Positions 11,101 to 23,100 of a DNA stretch of 64,000 bases are shown here, in pieces (position 1 is the stretch's first letter; each line of letters begins with the position of its first letter). The translations under genes were made by a program, and so were the position numbers. Origin of the DNA: Biomphalaria glabrata. Lineage: Eukaryota; Mollusca; Gastropoda; Planorbidae. The DNA is taken from the NCBI RefSeq assembly GCF_947242115.1, contig NC_074720.1:14587145-14651144 (forward strand). The letters run 5' to 3'. The notes beneath the pieces are model-generated. The model was not told the origin of the DNA. It saw only the letters and a list, made by a program, of their open reading frames with translations, and ran no database searches.

Positions 11101-14100
11101 CCTTGGTATTTTTATTCTTGGGTTTGGATGGAGAGGAGGACAACCCCCTTTTGGGGGAAGTCTTTCTCTCTGGAGAGGGGAGATCCCTCTGGTTAGAGCG
11201 GAGGTCATTTCCTCCTCTCTCGCCTCGGGCATCCTCTCCGCTTTGATTTCTCTCCTTAGGGAGTTGGTCAACCTCTAATTCGGTAGAGGTTGGGGTGTCT
11301 GGCTGGGTTCTCTGAGGAGAACCTGAGTCAGACATGATGTCTCCGGGTTCTCCAGGAGTATTGGTTTTGACATGCTGCTCAGTCTCCATGCTCTCATCAG
11401 CGAGCACAGAGAACCTGTTCTTTAGCATGACAACAGGGCTTTCTTGTTTCTTCAGAGGTGTGTTCTTTGGCGGTGTTTTCTTCTGAGTTGGAGGAGGAGG
11501 AGGGGGTGGTGGGGTCAATGTGTCCGTCTGTGTGGCTATGGATCTTCCTATCTTAGCAACAGCCTGGGCGTAGGTCTTTGTCAAGCCGAATTGGCCCTTG
11601 GGTAGGGCCAGTACAGCCGATTTCGCCTGGCTGAAGGTGCATCCATTTCTTGCCTTGTACTCCTGCACGGCAACCTCCTGTTTCCACACAGGGCAGTCCT
11701 TGGAGTAGGCTGAGTGGCCAGCTTGACAGTTTGGGCACTTGAACTGGGCTGTGCAGCCCTTGTCCTCATGACCCTCTCCAGCACATCTGGCACACACAGT
11801 GTTTCTCTTGCAGACTGCTGCGCCATCTCCATAACCCTGGCACTTGAAGCACCTCATGGGGTTAGGTATGTAGGGCCTCACTGGAACTCGTAGGTATCCT
11901 GCCTTCACATACTCTGGCGGTGTCCTAGTTCCGAATGTGAGGATAATAGTGGCGGTTTTGACCTCCTCACCCTCCCTGCGCCTGGTAATGCGCCGGGCAT
12001 GGGTGACTCCTTCAATGCCCTCCACTATTTCCTTCTCGGAACATTCCAGTAGGTCCCTAGAGCTGATTACACCTCTGCTGGTGTTCAGACTCTTGTGTGG
12101 CATGACTTCCACTTGGAGATCACAGAGTCTTCGGCATCTTAAAAGCCCATCAGAGTGTGTCTTGCTGTCTACTTCTACAAGGAGTTCCATTGATTTCTGT
12201 AGCTTAGACACACTCTTGGGCTCTCCCACTACTGACTTGAGTCCCTTATAGATAATAAAAGGGCTCAACTTTGTCAGGCTTTTCCCCTCCTCTGTGCACC
12301 TAACCACCAGAAATGATGGCCAGGTGGCACAGCTTTTTGGGACCTCCTCTTTTTTATCATCAATTCGACGTTTCTTGCCCAGACATAGGTCTGGGGCAAG
12401 TAGTTTTGTGTGTGTTTTTTTGTCCATATATATTTTTGTTAATTCAGCACCTGTGCTCCCCACCCGCCATCGAGTCCAACAAGGGGACGGGCCATTCGGA
12501 TGTCCAGAATGAGCCCGCCAGGGCTACACAGGTGCTATACTCAGTCAGCTGCTACATCGGACATGTGTCCGATACAGCAGCTCCCTGATTGACCCTCCAG
12601 CCACCGCCCTCTAGCATAGGTCGACGACCTATGCTGGTAGCTCGGCATGACCAGCCGGTTGACCCAGAGCGGGTCTCAGGTCTAGGGGAACTTGGAGCCA
12701 AAGTATTGTGTTGTTGTGGTTTATCCTCAGATAGCCACCACTCAAACACCAGGATCTCTTTATCCCCCCTTACCCGTCGCAGTCCACGGCAAACGGACTG
12801 GTCTAGGACGTAGTTAGAATTTAAAGTTAAGGAGACAGTGTGATGATCAATGAAGGCAGACTTAGGAAAAGAGGAGGCAGACACAATGATAGAAAAGAAG
12901 TAGGGCACTTTTGAGCTCCAAAAGTGCTAAGGAAAGAGGAGCGCAGTTTAACATCATGTCTCGGGACGGATTTACTTCCTAGTCCAAACCTCCTACAGGA
13001 TGGCAGTGGGCAAGGTATGAACCCTGGATGTATGAGAAGTCTGAACAACAGTCCAGCACACATACTGCATGACCAGGCAGCCATAATGACCAGGCCCAGA
13101 ACTATTCTAATATAGGTAATGATGTCTAATATTCTTATCACACATAATCTTTTTAGATAAATCCCATAAATTAAGAATTTTAAGACAACTTACAGAGAAA
13201 ATAAATATTATTGCTCCTTTTGCAGGAATTCTGACTTATGGTATTTTGCATTGGAAATAATTTATTAACAATATTTAATTTAAAAAAAAAAGTTTTTAGA
13301 TTTTGAAAACAAAAGTATATATTTTGTTTTAAAACTATTTAATTAATGATTCAAGTTTTCTTTATTTTTCTTAAGTTACTGTCTTTTGGAACAAGCCAAA
13401 CTATTTAACACAATCGTCATCCTAACAGCGACTTATGCTTGCAAGGCATGGAAGTCATCTGCAAAATTCGAGAGAAGGCTAAATGTAGCTTAGCAAAAGT
13501 GGATAAGCTAGATTTTTAGAATCACAAAGAAAAGGTCACGGATAAAAAAAATCCTATGCTGAATAACCACTTAATGAGGTTGCGACTCAGCATTACAGGA
13601 CATGTTCTCTGACATTGTGTGTCCCAAGGGTAGCAATAACATAGCAGTGGATATGAGGGAAATGGAAACAGGGTTGTTTTCCAATAACTTGGTGCCAGAC
13701 CTTCATGAAGGATCTCTGGGCTGTGTACACCAGTTGGGAGGAGACTGCAGACATTGATGGAAACCACTTTCTACGATGAGTGCTTCATGAAGGATCTCTG
13801 GGCTGTGTACACCAGTTGGGAGGAGACTGCAGACATTGATGGAAACCACTTTCTACGATGAGTGCTTCATGAAGGATCTCTGGGCTGTGTACACCAGTTG
13901 GGAGGAGACTGCAGACATTGATGGAAACCACTTTCTACGATGAGTGCTTCATGAAGGATCTTTGGGCTGTGTACACCAGTTGGGAGGAGACTGCAGACAT
14001 TGATGGAAACCACTTTCTACGATGAGTGCTTCATGAAGGATCTCTGGGCTGTGTACACCAGTTGGGAGGAGACTGCAGACATTGATGGAAACCACTTTCT

Positions 14101-17100
14101 ACGATGAGTGCTTGCCACCCAAAGCATGAAACAATGCAGGAGGATCTCAAGTCTAAATACAAAGTTTTTACTAGAACAAAAAAAAATTTCTAAATAGTTA
14201 TATCTATGAAGCTAGCCGTGTATCAATGGAATAAAACAAACATATATACCCTTAGATCTTGATTGACTTACTCCTTTAAGAGGAAAAGCTAATGAAATGT
14301 CAAGTTTTATCAAGTGAAAAAAAAAAGTCAATCTGGTCTCCCCAGTTCTAACTTAAATTTTAGCTGATTAGTTAGCTCTTGTGTACGGTGGTTTATTGTT
14401 AAAGCAGATGTCTGAACAAAAAAAAAAGGCTCTTGAATATGGAGACAGAAGAATTCCTCACCAGCAGCCCCAGAAACACAAGGAACTTCAGATACCTTGG
14501 GCTAGTAATTCTCAAAGGTAACTTAATTTGATATGAACTAGCAGTTGAGAATGTACTTACCACAGCTAGACCATCAAGAATGATGTAGATACCAGTGGTG
14601 GAATGTAGCTGAGTAACTATGATGTCTGAAGGTTTGAAATGCATCAGTCTCCCTTTTTCCTGTCCAGGTATGAACAACAAAACCCTCAGCAGAAATGGTT
14701 GGCATTTTAAAATACAGTACACAGATATAAACAAGGGAAAGAATGCCAAATGTTCAAGAAGTTGGATATATTGATTTGGCTAAAAACTATTTTTACAAAG
14801 CTTATATTTGTCTGTTTGCCTGCTACATGTTTTTTTTCCCACTTCACATTCTTGGAAGAAGTTTAAACTTTGCAAAATTATTCATTGTATCTGACAAAAA
14901 ATGAATGAATAAAAAAAGTAAGCATTTACTTAATTAACTATTTTTATTCCCGTTTTATCACATTTTTTTTCTCCTACTTCCCATTCTCAGATCAAGTTCC
15001 AATGTATTATTTACAATCAAGGACAATACATGAATCATTCAAAAAATTAACCACATAGTTAATCAATTAGTAGCAAGTAATTAATTTTGTTGTCTGTATA
15101 TTGCAGAAAGGTTAGGGTTTTATGTATATAGCAGAAAGGGAGCTAAATCCTGCTATCTTGAAATAAATGGCAGTGATTAGTGACTATTTCCCTTAGATAA
15201 GTATTGCTTCTTTCTTTTGCTTGTTAATTTCATCTTTATTTAATTTGCTTTCATCATGCTCCACTGGCATAGGGCTCTTGGAGTTGTTATGCCATTATTT
15301 GTTTTTTTTTTGTTTTACATGTTTCAAAGGTTCCTTCAGAATTGAAAATGATTACATCCTAGCCCAAACCTCTAACAGGACCTCCGGGGATGGCATTGCG
15401 AAGGGTTTGAACCTGGGACCATCAAGAAAGAACATACCACACAACGATACTGCCATTTTGCATGATATAGATTCTTCATCTGCATATTCTGCTGAATCTT
15501 GTTTTACTTCCAAATGAAAATAAAAGATTGATAGCTGCCTGTATGTTATACATAATGAAATTGATGGGAGGCCATTGGGTATAATAAAACACAATATCAA
15601 TTTAAGGACTATTAGGTTACCATGATGATTTCAAAGAGTTCACTGTTATCCTTGATCCAAGGAACATTAAAAATGATCTGATCTTTAGTAGGTGGAGAAA
15701 CTAAATGAAGTCTAGCATTGACAAGCATCAGTAGGGTTAAAATGTTCTGTAATGAAATGAGTGTCATATGGTTCATACAACTTTTGTGAAAATGAATTCC
15801 AGACATTTTCCAGACATTAATCTATGTTTCCCAGACTCATTAACAGTAAAATGCATGGCTACCTGAGCTTGTGGTATGTGCTCTGGACTGTCATATTCAT
15901 GGTCTTAGGTTCAAATTCAAGCGTCCATATTTAGTGTCTAGAACTTTAAATCTAAACATTTCTAATTCGATAATCATTAGATTAGTTTTGGATTTAGATC
16001 TAGAAAGTAGTCTAATAACTAATTTCCAGACACTGAATTGTAAATCTAGATCTAAAACTAGTTAAAATAGATTTTCTAGATCCAGAATCCAATCTGCACG
16101 TAGGCCTAACCGTTTTTTTTTTTTTTGGAATTTGCTCTAAGCATCAGATTTTGTTTCAACTTTTAAAAAGTTTCCTTGACCTTGAGTCTAGATCTAGATG
16201 CTAGACCTAGCGTTATAATAACTACATCGATTTTAATGACTTAGACATATAATCTAGCCTAGGCTCTAACCTACTATAAGCTAGTGAATGTCGTGGATTC
16301 ATGTTTCTTTTTTTTTTTTTTTTGGTATAGAATACTAGATCTAGAACTATCTATATGTAGACCTAGCGAAAGTCTGTATTAAAATTAATTAAAGCTTCCT
16401 TAGCCGCGGATTGGTTCTGGACCTGGATTAGATCTAGACTCTATATCTATATAGAAAGTTTGATTGATCATGGCCATGGGTGTGCTCTGCAATCGACTGA
16501 ATGACCCGTTGTTTTATTTTCAAAAAATGAAATTATTCTACCACACTCCAATAAAAAAAATCTGTTGAAGGTATTAGCACTGGTCACAGCACTAAGAACT
16601 TTTTGGTGATAAGCTGGCAACTGAAAAACAACTGGTCCAGCTGTGCCCTAGATTTAAATAATAATGTGTTCCAAGAATATGAAAGTAGCAATTATCAAAA
16701 CTTAATGACTATCTTATAAATTTCAGATATTCCTTCTTAAGAGAAGATAATTACAAGATTAATAGGCAGATGATCTTTGTGGCACCCACAACACTATCAG
16801 AAAAGGAGAAGCAAAATGACAAGAGTCAAGAAGAGTAAAAATAGATTAAATAAGATTATAAGGCAACAGCATCAACAGATGGGTTATGTCAACAGACAAC
16901 TAGTTGGTTATGATAGCAACAAATGAGGGTTGGACTTTCAGACCCAAGTGGAGGTGTAGTCAGTGTTATGGACAAATTCTATATTTATGTATACAATACT
17001 TATATATCCAACTTCTATCTAACTGTCAGACCTTTTCTAAAGAGCTAGCATCCTGATGGCCAATAGCCCTCTCTTTCTGTAAATGTTGCAGTGTCTTGAG

Positions 17101-20100
17101 CATTTGCCTTAAAACAACCCGCATGGCTTGCCTTGTCTTACTGCTGGCTGCTACTACAGGATGTCTCATCTGCAGGTAGCCTAGATATGAACAATGAATT
17201 AGCAGTAGATCTGCTATGTGTTTGATGTGTTAAACATGTTTCATTACATCTATCTACACATGAAGCTTTGACTATCTCCATATTTTCAAAGTTTAGAATA
17301 ACTTAGTAGTTTGCTCAACTGTCCTTGGCTTACACAAAGTATAGCTGGTTGTTCAATAAAAGCAGTTTGATACAGTGAGTAAGAATTTAATGTTTATTGT
17401 TACAGTTCTTAATAAAATAAATAAAATATACACTCCAACACCAACACAACACCAATCCTACACAAATATATCACAATAGTTAATATAAAGTTGATTCGCA
17501 GACCATTATGATTCACAGACCATTATGATTCACAGATCGTTATTTACAAGTCTCCATGTATTCAATCACTGAGTTGAATTGTTCAGTAAGTGACTAAATA
17601 TTTGTTAAACTGCTTTAAGAACAATTTATCAGCTAAGAAATTTTATATGCAAACCTTGGATCACATGAAGCTTTAGGCAAGCAAGAGAAATGATAGTGGT
17701 TCTGTGCTAACAGCTAAGAATGCAGGCCTTTACACTATATTGACCAGGAGTACCAAAATAAAAATAAAATTATATACATAAAAAGACCTTTTTAGTGCTG
17801 CCTAAAGCCTCCATTTTAATAACTCTAAGTATATAAAATTATTGAAAATAGCTAAGAAAAAATAAAGGATACTTTAAATTAAATTTTAGTTTTATAACTT
17901 TCTGAAATCCCTTCAGAAATAGAGATTATTAAGTTCTAGCCCAATCTTCCTGGAGGACAGCAGGGGATGGTAGCCACAGGGATTAAACTAGGACACAATC
18001 ATGACAGTCCAAAGAGCATACCACATGACCAGACAGCCACTTACCCATCATTCTAATAGCTTCCAGCTTGTGTTCTGTGCAGGTTTTCAGGAGTTTCTTC
18101 AGAGCCACTTCAGACATATCCATATCTACATTGACCAGGCTTCTAATAACATCCTGGCGCCCTCGGATGTAGCTTCGTCCAACATCATATCCATCAGACA
18201 AGTGACGACGGATGTGTTCCTCACAGACTTCTAGCAGCAGCTTAATTAAAGCCTGGAGAATGAACCATTGTACTAAAGAATACTGGACCAAAGGGAAGTA
18301 ACTGATAAACTATGATCTGATTACACTAGAGAAATAAAAAGTCAAGTTGAAACAAGCCGGATTTTAAACTCCAACTGTAATCTTCTATATAGTCAAATAA
18401 AAAAATATATAGTTTTATACTTCAAGCTATTTGTATTCATTAAAGCCTTGTTCACTATAACTGTATTCATTAAAGCCTTGTTCACTATAACTGTATTCAT
18501 TAAAGCCTTGTTAACTATAACTGTATTCATTAAAGCATTGTTTACTATAACTGTATTCATTAAAGCCTTGTTCACTATAAATGTATTCCTTAAAGCCTTG
18601 TTCACTATAAATGTTTTCATTAAAGCCTTGGGGGACAGTGCCCGCCGACATCCTCTTGGTGTCCCCTGGTAACTGGAGTAAGTCCACCCTTTGCTCTCAG
18701 GGTGGTCCGAAAAGGGCTAATGTTGCGGGAGCCCCAACTTTCTTAGCAGGCTCTCACGCTCTCCTGGTGCAGAGTTCTGCTGGTGAGGTCTGGGCAATGC
18801 TAAGCTCTGGTTGACATAACCCCTGCACGCTCGTCTGGTGTAGGAATTTGTGTCTGTCGGGGCTTTAGCTAATGCTGAACTGACCAGCCAACGCTTTGGA
18901 GACTAGTAGAGAGTCAAGCCATCAAAATTTGCGAGCCCTAAACTGGTGGCTATAAAAAAAAAGGTCTCCTGCCTCACTCCACTTTCGTGGATTAAACCCT
19001 GCCCATACGAGCGAGTGGCTGAATTAACTGATCTTTCGATCCATTCATAGTCCAATGTTCATGTCTGGACTGTTTTCACTGCTCGCTCTAAGGGGCAACC
19101 CAAATCTCCTCCCCATGAAGGAACCCATACCAATGTAAAATTACAAAGAAAAGCGGGTCTGAGCGGACCCTAACAGGCTCCGCTGGCCAGGTAAAGGGCA
19201 ATAGGCCTGGCATCGAAAAATGTGCTACTAATCGCCTCGAAACGTTGGTACATAGGGAGAACGGGCCACGTTGTGAAAAAAGAGCTACCGTTCTTCCCAA
19301 CACACAAACCATGATAACATACTTTTCCCCCAAACAAACACAACAATTAAAAACCAAAAGTCTCAAAAGAAATTAACCCAACACCAACACCTCATACTTG
19401 GAAAGTAAGTATCCCCCACGCTAATTTAGGTGGAAAGATAAAGCAACAAGATCCCCAAATTTCCAAATCTAGTACTAAAACTTTCAAAGTCCTTCAATGT
19501 AACTTCCGAGGACTTATTCCAAAGACACTTGAAATAACCAACCTGCTCCACAAAGAGTGTGTGGATGTTGCCTTACTACAAGAATGTCTGATAGGTGAAA
19601 AAAGAAGTGTCTCAATACCTGGGTACTTTTCCGCTGCTCCTGTGGGGATTGCCGAGGCCTGGTTACATTGGTGGCTAATGCTCTGGTCGCCAAGAAAGTG
19701 TCCACAGACTTGAGTCAGGGGAGGACAGACACTTTGGTATTAGAAATTTGAAAAAATAATAGACGCTTCAAGTGCATCAATGTTTATTATCCACCAAAAC
19801 AAGAACTGGCTTCAGATGTCAGAGAGACAATAACTGTAGACACTATCATAGCTGGAGATCTAAATGCCCATTCACCTCCCTGGGGCTATGATGAATCAGT
19901 CTGGTAAAAAAGTTCATGACCTGTGCAATTCTACTAACCTTTTTCTTTTGCAAAATAAACACTCTCCTCCTACTCTTCTGCATGCTAGCAATGGTTCACT
20001 ATCACGACCAGATCTTTCTTTAGTCTCTGCTAACTTGGAATCTGTCATAACTTATCAAGTACTAGGCGATATTGGTAGTGACCACCTTCCAATATTACTG

Positions 20101-23100
20101 ACTGCCACTTTTTCTAAAATGAACACCAAGACCACTAAAGAACCACGAAAGTGGTGCTATAGTAAGGCTAATTGGAAAGGATACGAGACAGCTGTCGACA
20201 ATGCCCTTGAAAAAATCCATGTAGAGTCTAGCTCTGTCGACCTTGTGTACCGTCAAATAACAACAGCTATCCTGGGCATGGCTAAAAAGTTTATTCCTCG
20301 AACTTACAAACTTGTTATGGCTCGGAGAAGGGCATACAAAAAGGTCCAAAAGAACCCAAACAATCCAACACTCAGGCAGAAATACAACAGACTCAGCCTA
20401 CTAGTCAAAACGTCTGTTAACAGGGAAAAACGAGAACGTTGGACCAACACCTGTGCAAGGTTAAACCTAAGGGATAGCTCTAAGGCCTGGAGTCTTCTGA
20501 GAAATCTCGAAAATGCTGGGCGTACGAAAACAGCAACCCCATTATCCTCACCCAGTGGGGTAACCATTTCATCAAAGAAGAAAATTGCCATCTTGTTGAA
20601 CAAATATTTTGCCGAAACCAACAAGACTGCCAAAAAGTCCCCTATGTCCAAAGCCATTGATAAAGCTCACAAAGCTGATGAAAAAAAAGACCGAAAGGAA
20701 CCACAGACCGAAAGTGCTGAGGGAACGATGAACTCCCCCTTCTCGATAGGCGAGCTTAATGCTGCCATAAGGAAATGCCAGCTTAAAAAGGCTATCGGGC
20801 GGGATGGTCACCCCCGAAATGCTTAAGGGAAAGGAAGGGCCGTGCTCTTGGCATTTGTAAATAGAACCTGGGCCTGGAAACGTGCCACATTATTCCTATA
20901 CCAAAAAAGGGAAAAGATGCTTCCACTGCTGAGGGCTACAGGCCCATCTCACTCACATCTTGTGTGGGAAAGATGGCTGAAAAAATGGTAAATGAGCGTC
21001 TGGTTTGGTACCTTGAGAGTGCCCGTCTTAAGCTCCAGAACAGGCTGGTTTCAGGGCTGGAATGTCCGCTATAGACCAAGTCAACATCTTTGTGCAGAGC
21101 GTAGCAGATGGATTCCAAAGGACCGAAAGCACATACGCAGTCTTCATTGACTTAAAACAGGCATATGATAAAGTATGGCGGCCTGGTTTGCTTCATAAGA
21201 TAAGAGCCGTGGGGGTGCTGGGACGGATATATTAATGGATTAGAGACTTCCTACAAGAGCGTACAATAAGAACAAGGATGTATGGAGAAATCTCAGGGGA
21301 AATGACCCTCGAGCACGGCCTCCCCCAGGGCTCCATCCTGTCATGCGCCCTTTTCACAGGCTTCATAAATGACCTACCGGCTCAGCTAAAATGCCAAAAG
21401 CTGCTATATGCTGATGATATTGTCCTTTGGAAATCTGGAAGGAGCGCAACCTCTATACAAAAAGTGTTACAAGAAGATCTCCATACGCTCTGCTCATACA
21501 CACAAAAATGGAGGCTAGAAATAAACACCTCCAAGACGGTCTATTCTCTGTTCATGCTCGGGACTGGCATTCTCGGGCAACCTTTCCAGCTCTCCCTCAA
21601 CGGAGTGGCTCTCAGCATGGAAAAGATACCCAAGTACCTTGGTGTAACTTTAGATCGCAAACTAAAAATGTGTGAGCACATCCAGGATGTTGTAAGAAAG
21701 GCCTCAGGGAAACTTTGCATTGTGCAGAAGCTGGCATCCACGAAGTCGGGAGCCCGAGCAGACATGCTCCGATCCCTGTATTTAGGAGCAGTCTAATCAC
21801 AGAAAGACTACAGCCTACCTGTGCAAATTTATGGCTCTAGGACTGCTCTTGAACAGCTTGATAAAATACAGTCCCAAGCATTAAGATTTGTCTGTGGAAC
21901 CTTTAGGACAAGTCCAGTAAATGCAGCTGAAATAATGGCTAATATAGGTCCACTAAACCTTAGGAGGGAAAGGTCAGTACTGACCTGCTATGAGCGGTAT
22001 AAAAGGCTGGATGAATACCTCCCAGCTAGAAAACTAGTGGATGGTTGGAGATGCAGAGGATGTATCCAGATGCAGTCTTTTATGCATCATGCCACTAAAC
22101 TATCTGATGAAGCTGGCCTCTCCACCAACCGACAAAACATTCAACGCTTTCATCCCCTTCCCCCTTGGTGTCGCCCAACGACCCCAGACATAGGCTTGAA
22201 ATTAGTAGACCCTAATGCCACTAAGCAAAGTCGTTCATCTAACGACCTTCAAATCCTAGCTCTGAAGACCATTAATACCTTCAAGCCCAGTGCTATTTTT
22301 GCATACACTGATGGGTCGGCATCAATAGATTCTGGAAGAGCAGGCTATGGAGCCTACATCGACTTTCTTGGCTCTTACACAGTCAAAATCTTTGGACCAT
22401 GTGGTAGTGTTTGCAGTTTTGATGCAGAGACCATGGCAGTCTGTGAAGCCTTAAAAGTCATTGACTCTCAACTCGGCGAGGGACATTTGAGGGCAACACA
22501 GATTGTTGTGGTCACTGACTCAAAATCTGTACTACAGGCTTTGCAAAGCCCCAGACCATGGCACCCTAATGTCAACACTGTCATCATGGCTTCACATAAC
22601 ATTAAACAACGCTATGGCACCCCTGTAATAATGCAGTGGGTATCGAGTCACATAGGTGTGACTGGCAACACAATTGCAGACTCTTTGGCCCACCAGGGAG
22701 GGCAAATTCCACCCACTGAACAGGCTGTAACCTTTCATCAAGCCCTGGCTATAATACAAAAAACAGAAATGGAATAGTGGTTTGAGTGCTGGGACAAGTC
22801 CCAAAAAGCCAGTGGAGTCTGGGAGCACTTCCCCGTGGTGGAGGCTGTCCAGGCCTGAGCAAGCTATTATAGCACAGTGCAGGATAGGCCACTGTCCTGT
22901 TGGCTCATATTTCTCACGGCTATGGCCAAATTTTGATTCACAGTGCCCCTGCTGCAGGGAAGAAGAGGAAATCGTGCCTCATATTCTCTTTGACTGCCCC
23001 AAACTTGCTGATCTCTGTCTCGACAGGTCTGGGAAACCCAAAATTCTCTACCTGTATGGCGACATTTATGCACTACACAAGACAGCAGGGTTTCTGTCCA

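Larger units (their letters stand above)
7161..12969 (-). mobile_element. Full-length I/Nimb-type LINE (LINE A), two ORFs
   Basis: This 5.8-kb non-LTR retrotransposon encodes an ORF1 with zinc knuckles and an ORF2 with AP-like endonuclease, reverse transcriptase and RNase H, the arrangement of the I superclade. The length and plan recall the Nimbus element of Biomphalaria (from memory). It is flanked by the 13-bp direct repeat ATTTACTTCCTAG at 7148-7160 and 12970-12982. The 3' tail runs CCTAAATTGTGCCGATGTGC and then (ATCAAA)-like repeats. The target duplication lies inside a SINE-B copy, so the LINE is younger than that SINE. ORF2 has one in-frame stop and at least two frameshifts, so this copy is dead. 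It lies in the SLC9C intron that splits the CNBD, in the same orientation as the gene. Confidence 0.93.

Noticed and set aside
13701-14113. Evenly spaced near-identical repeats, as in a CRISPR array
   Set aside because: The 82-bp units are contiguous with no unique spacers, in an animal intron. It is a minisatellite.
18393-18672. Open frames with repeating FIKALFTITV-like peptides on both strands
   Set aside because: They are translations of the 30-bp satellite; the unit is a multiple of three, which keeps frames open.
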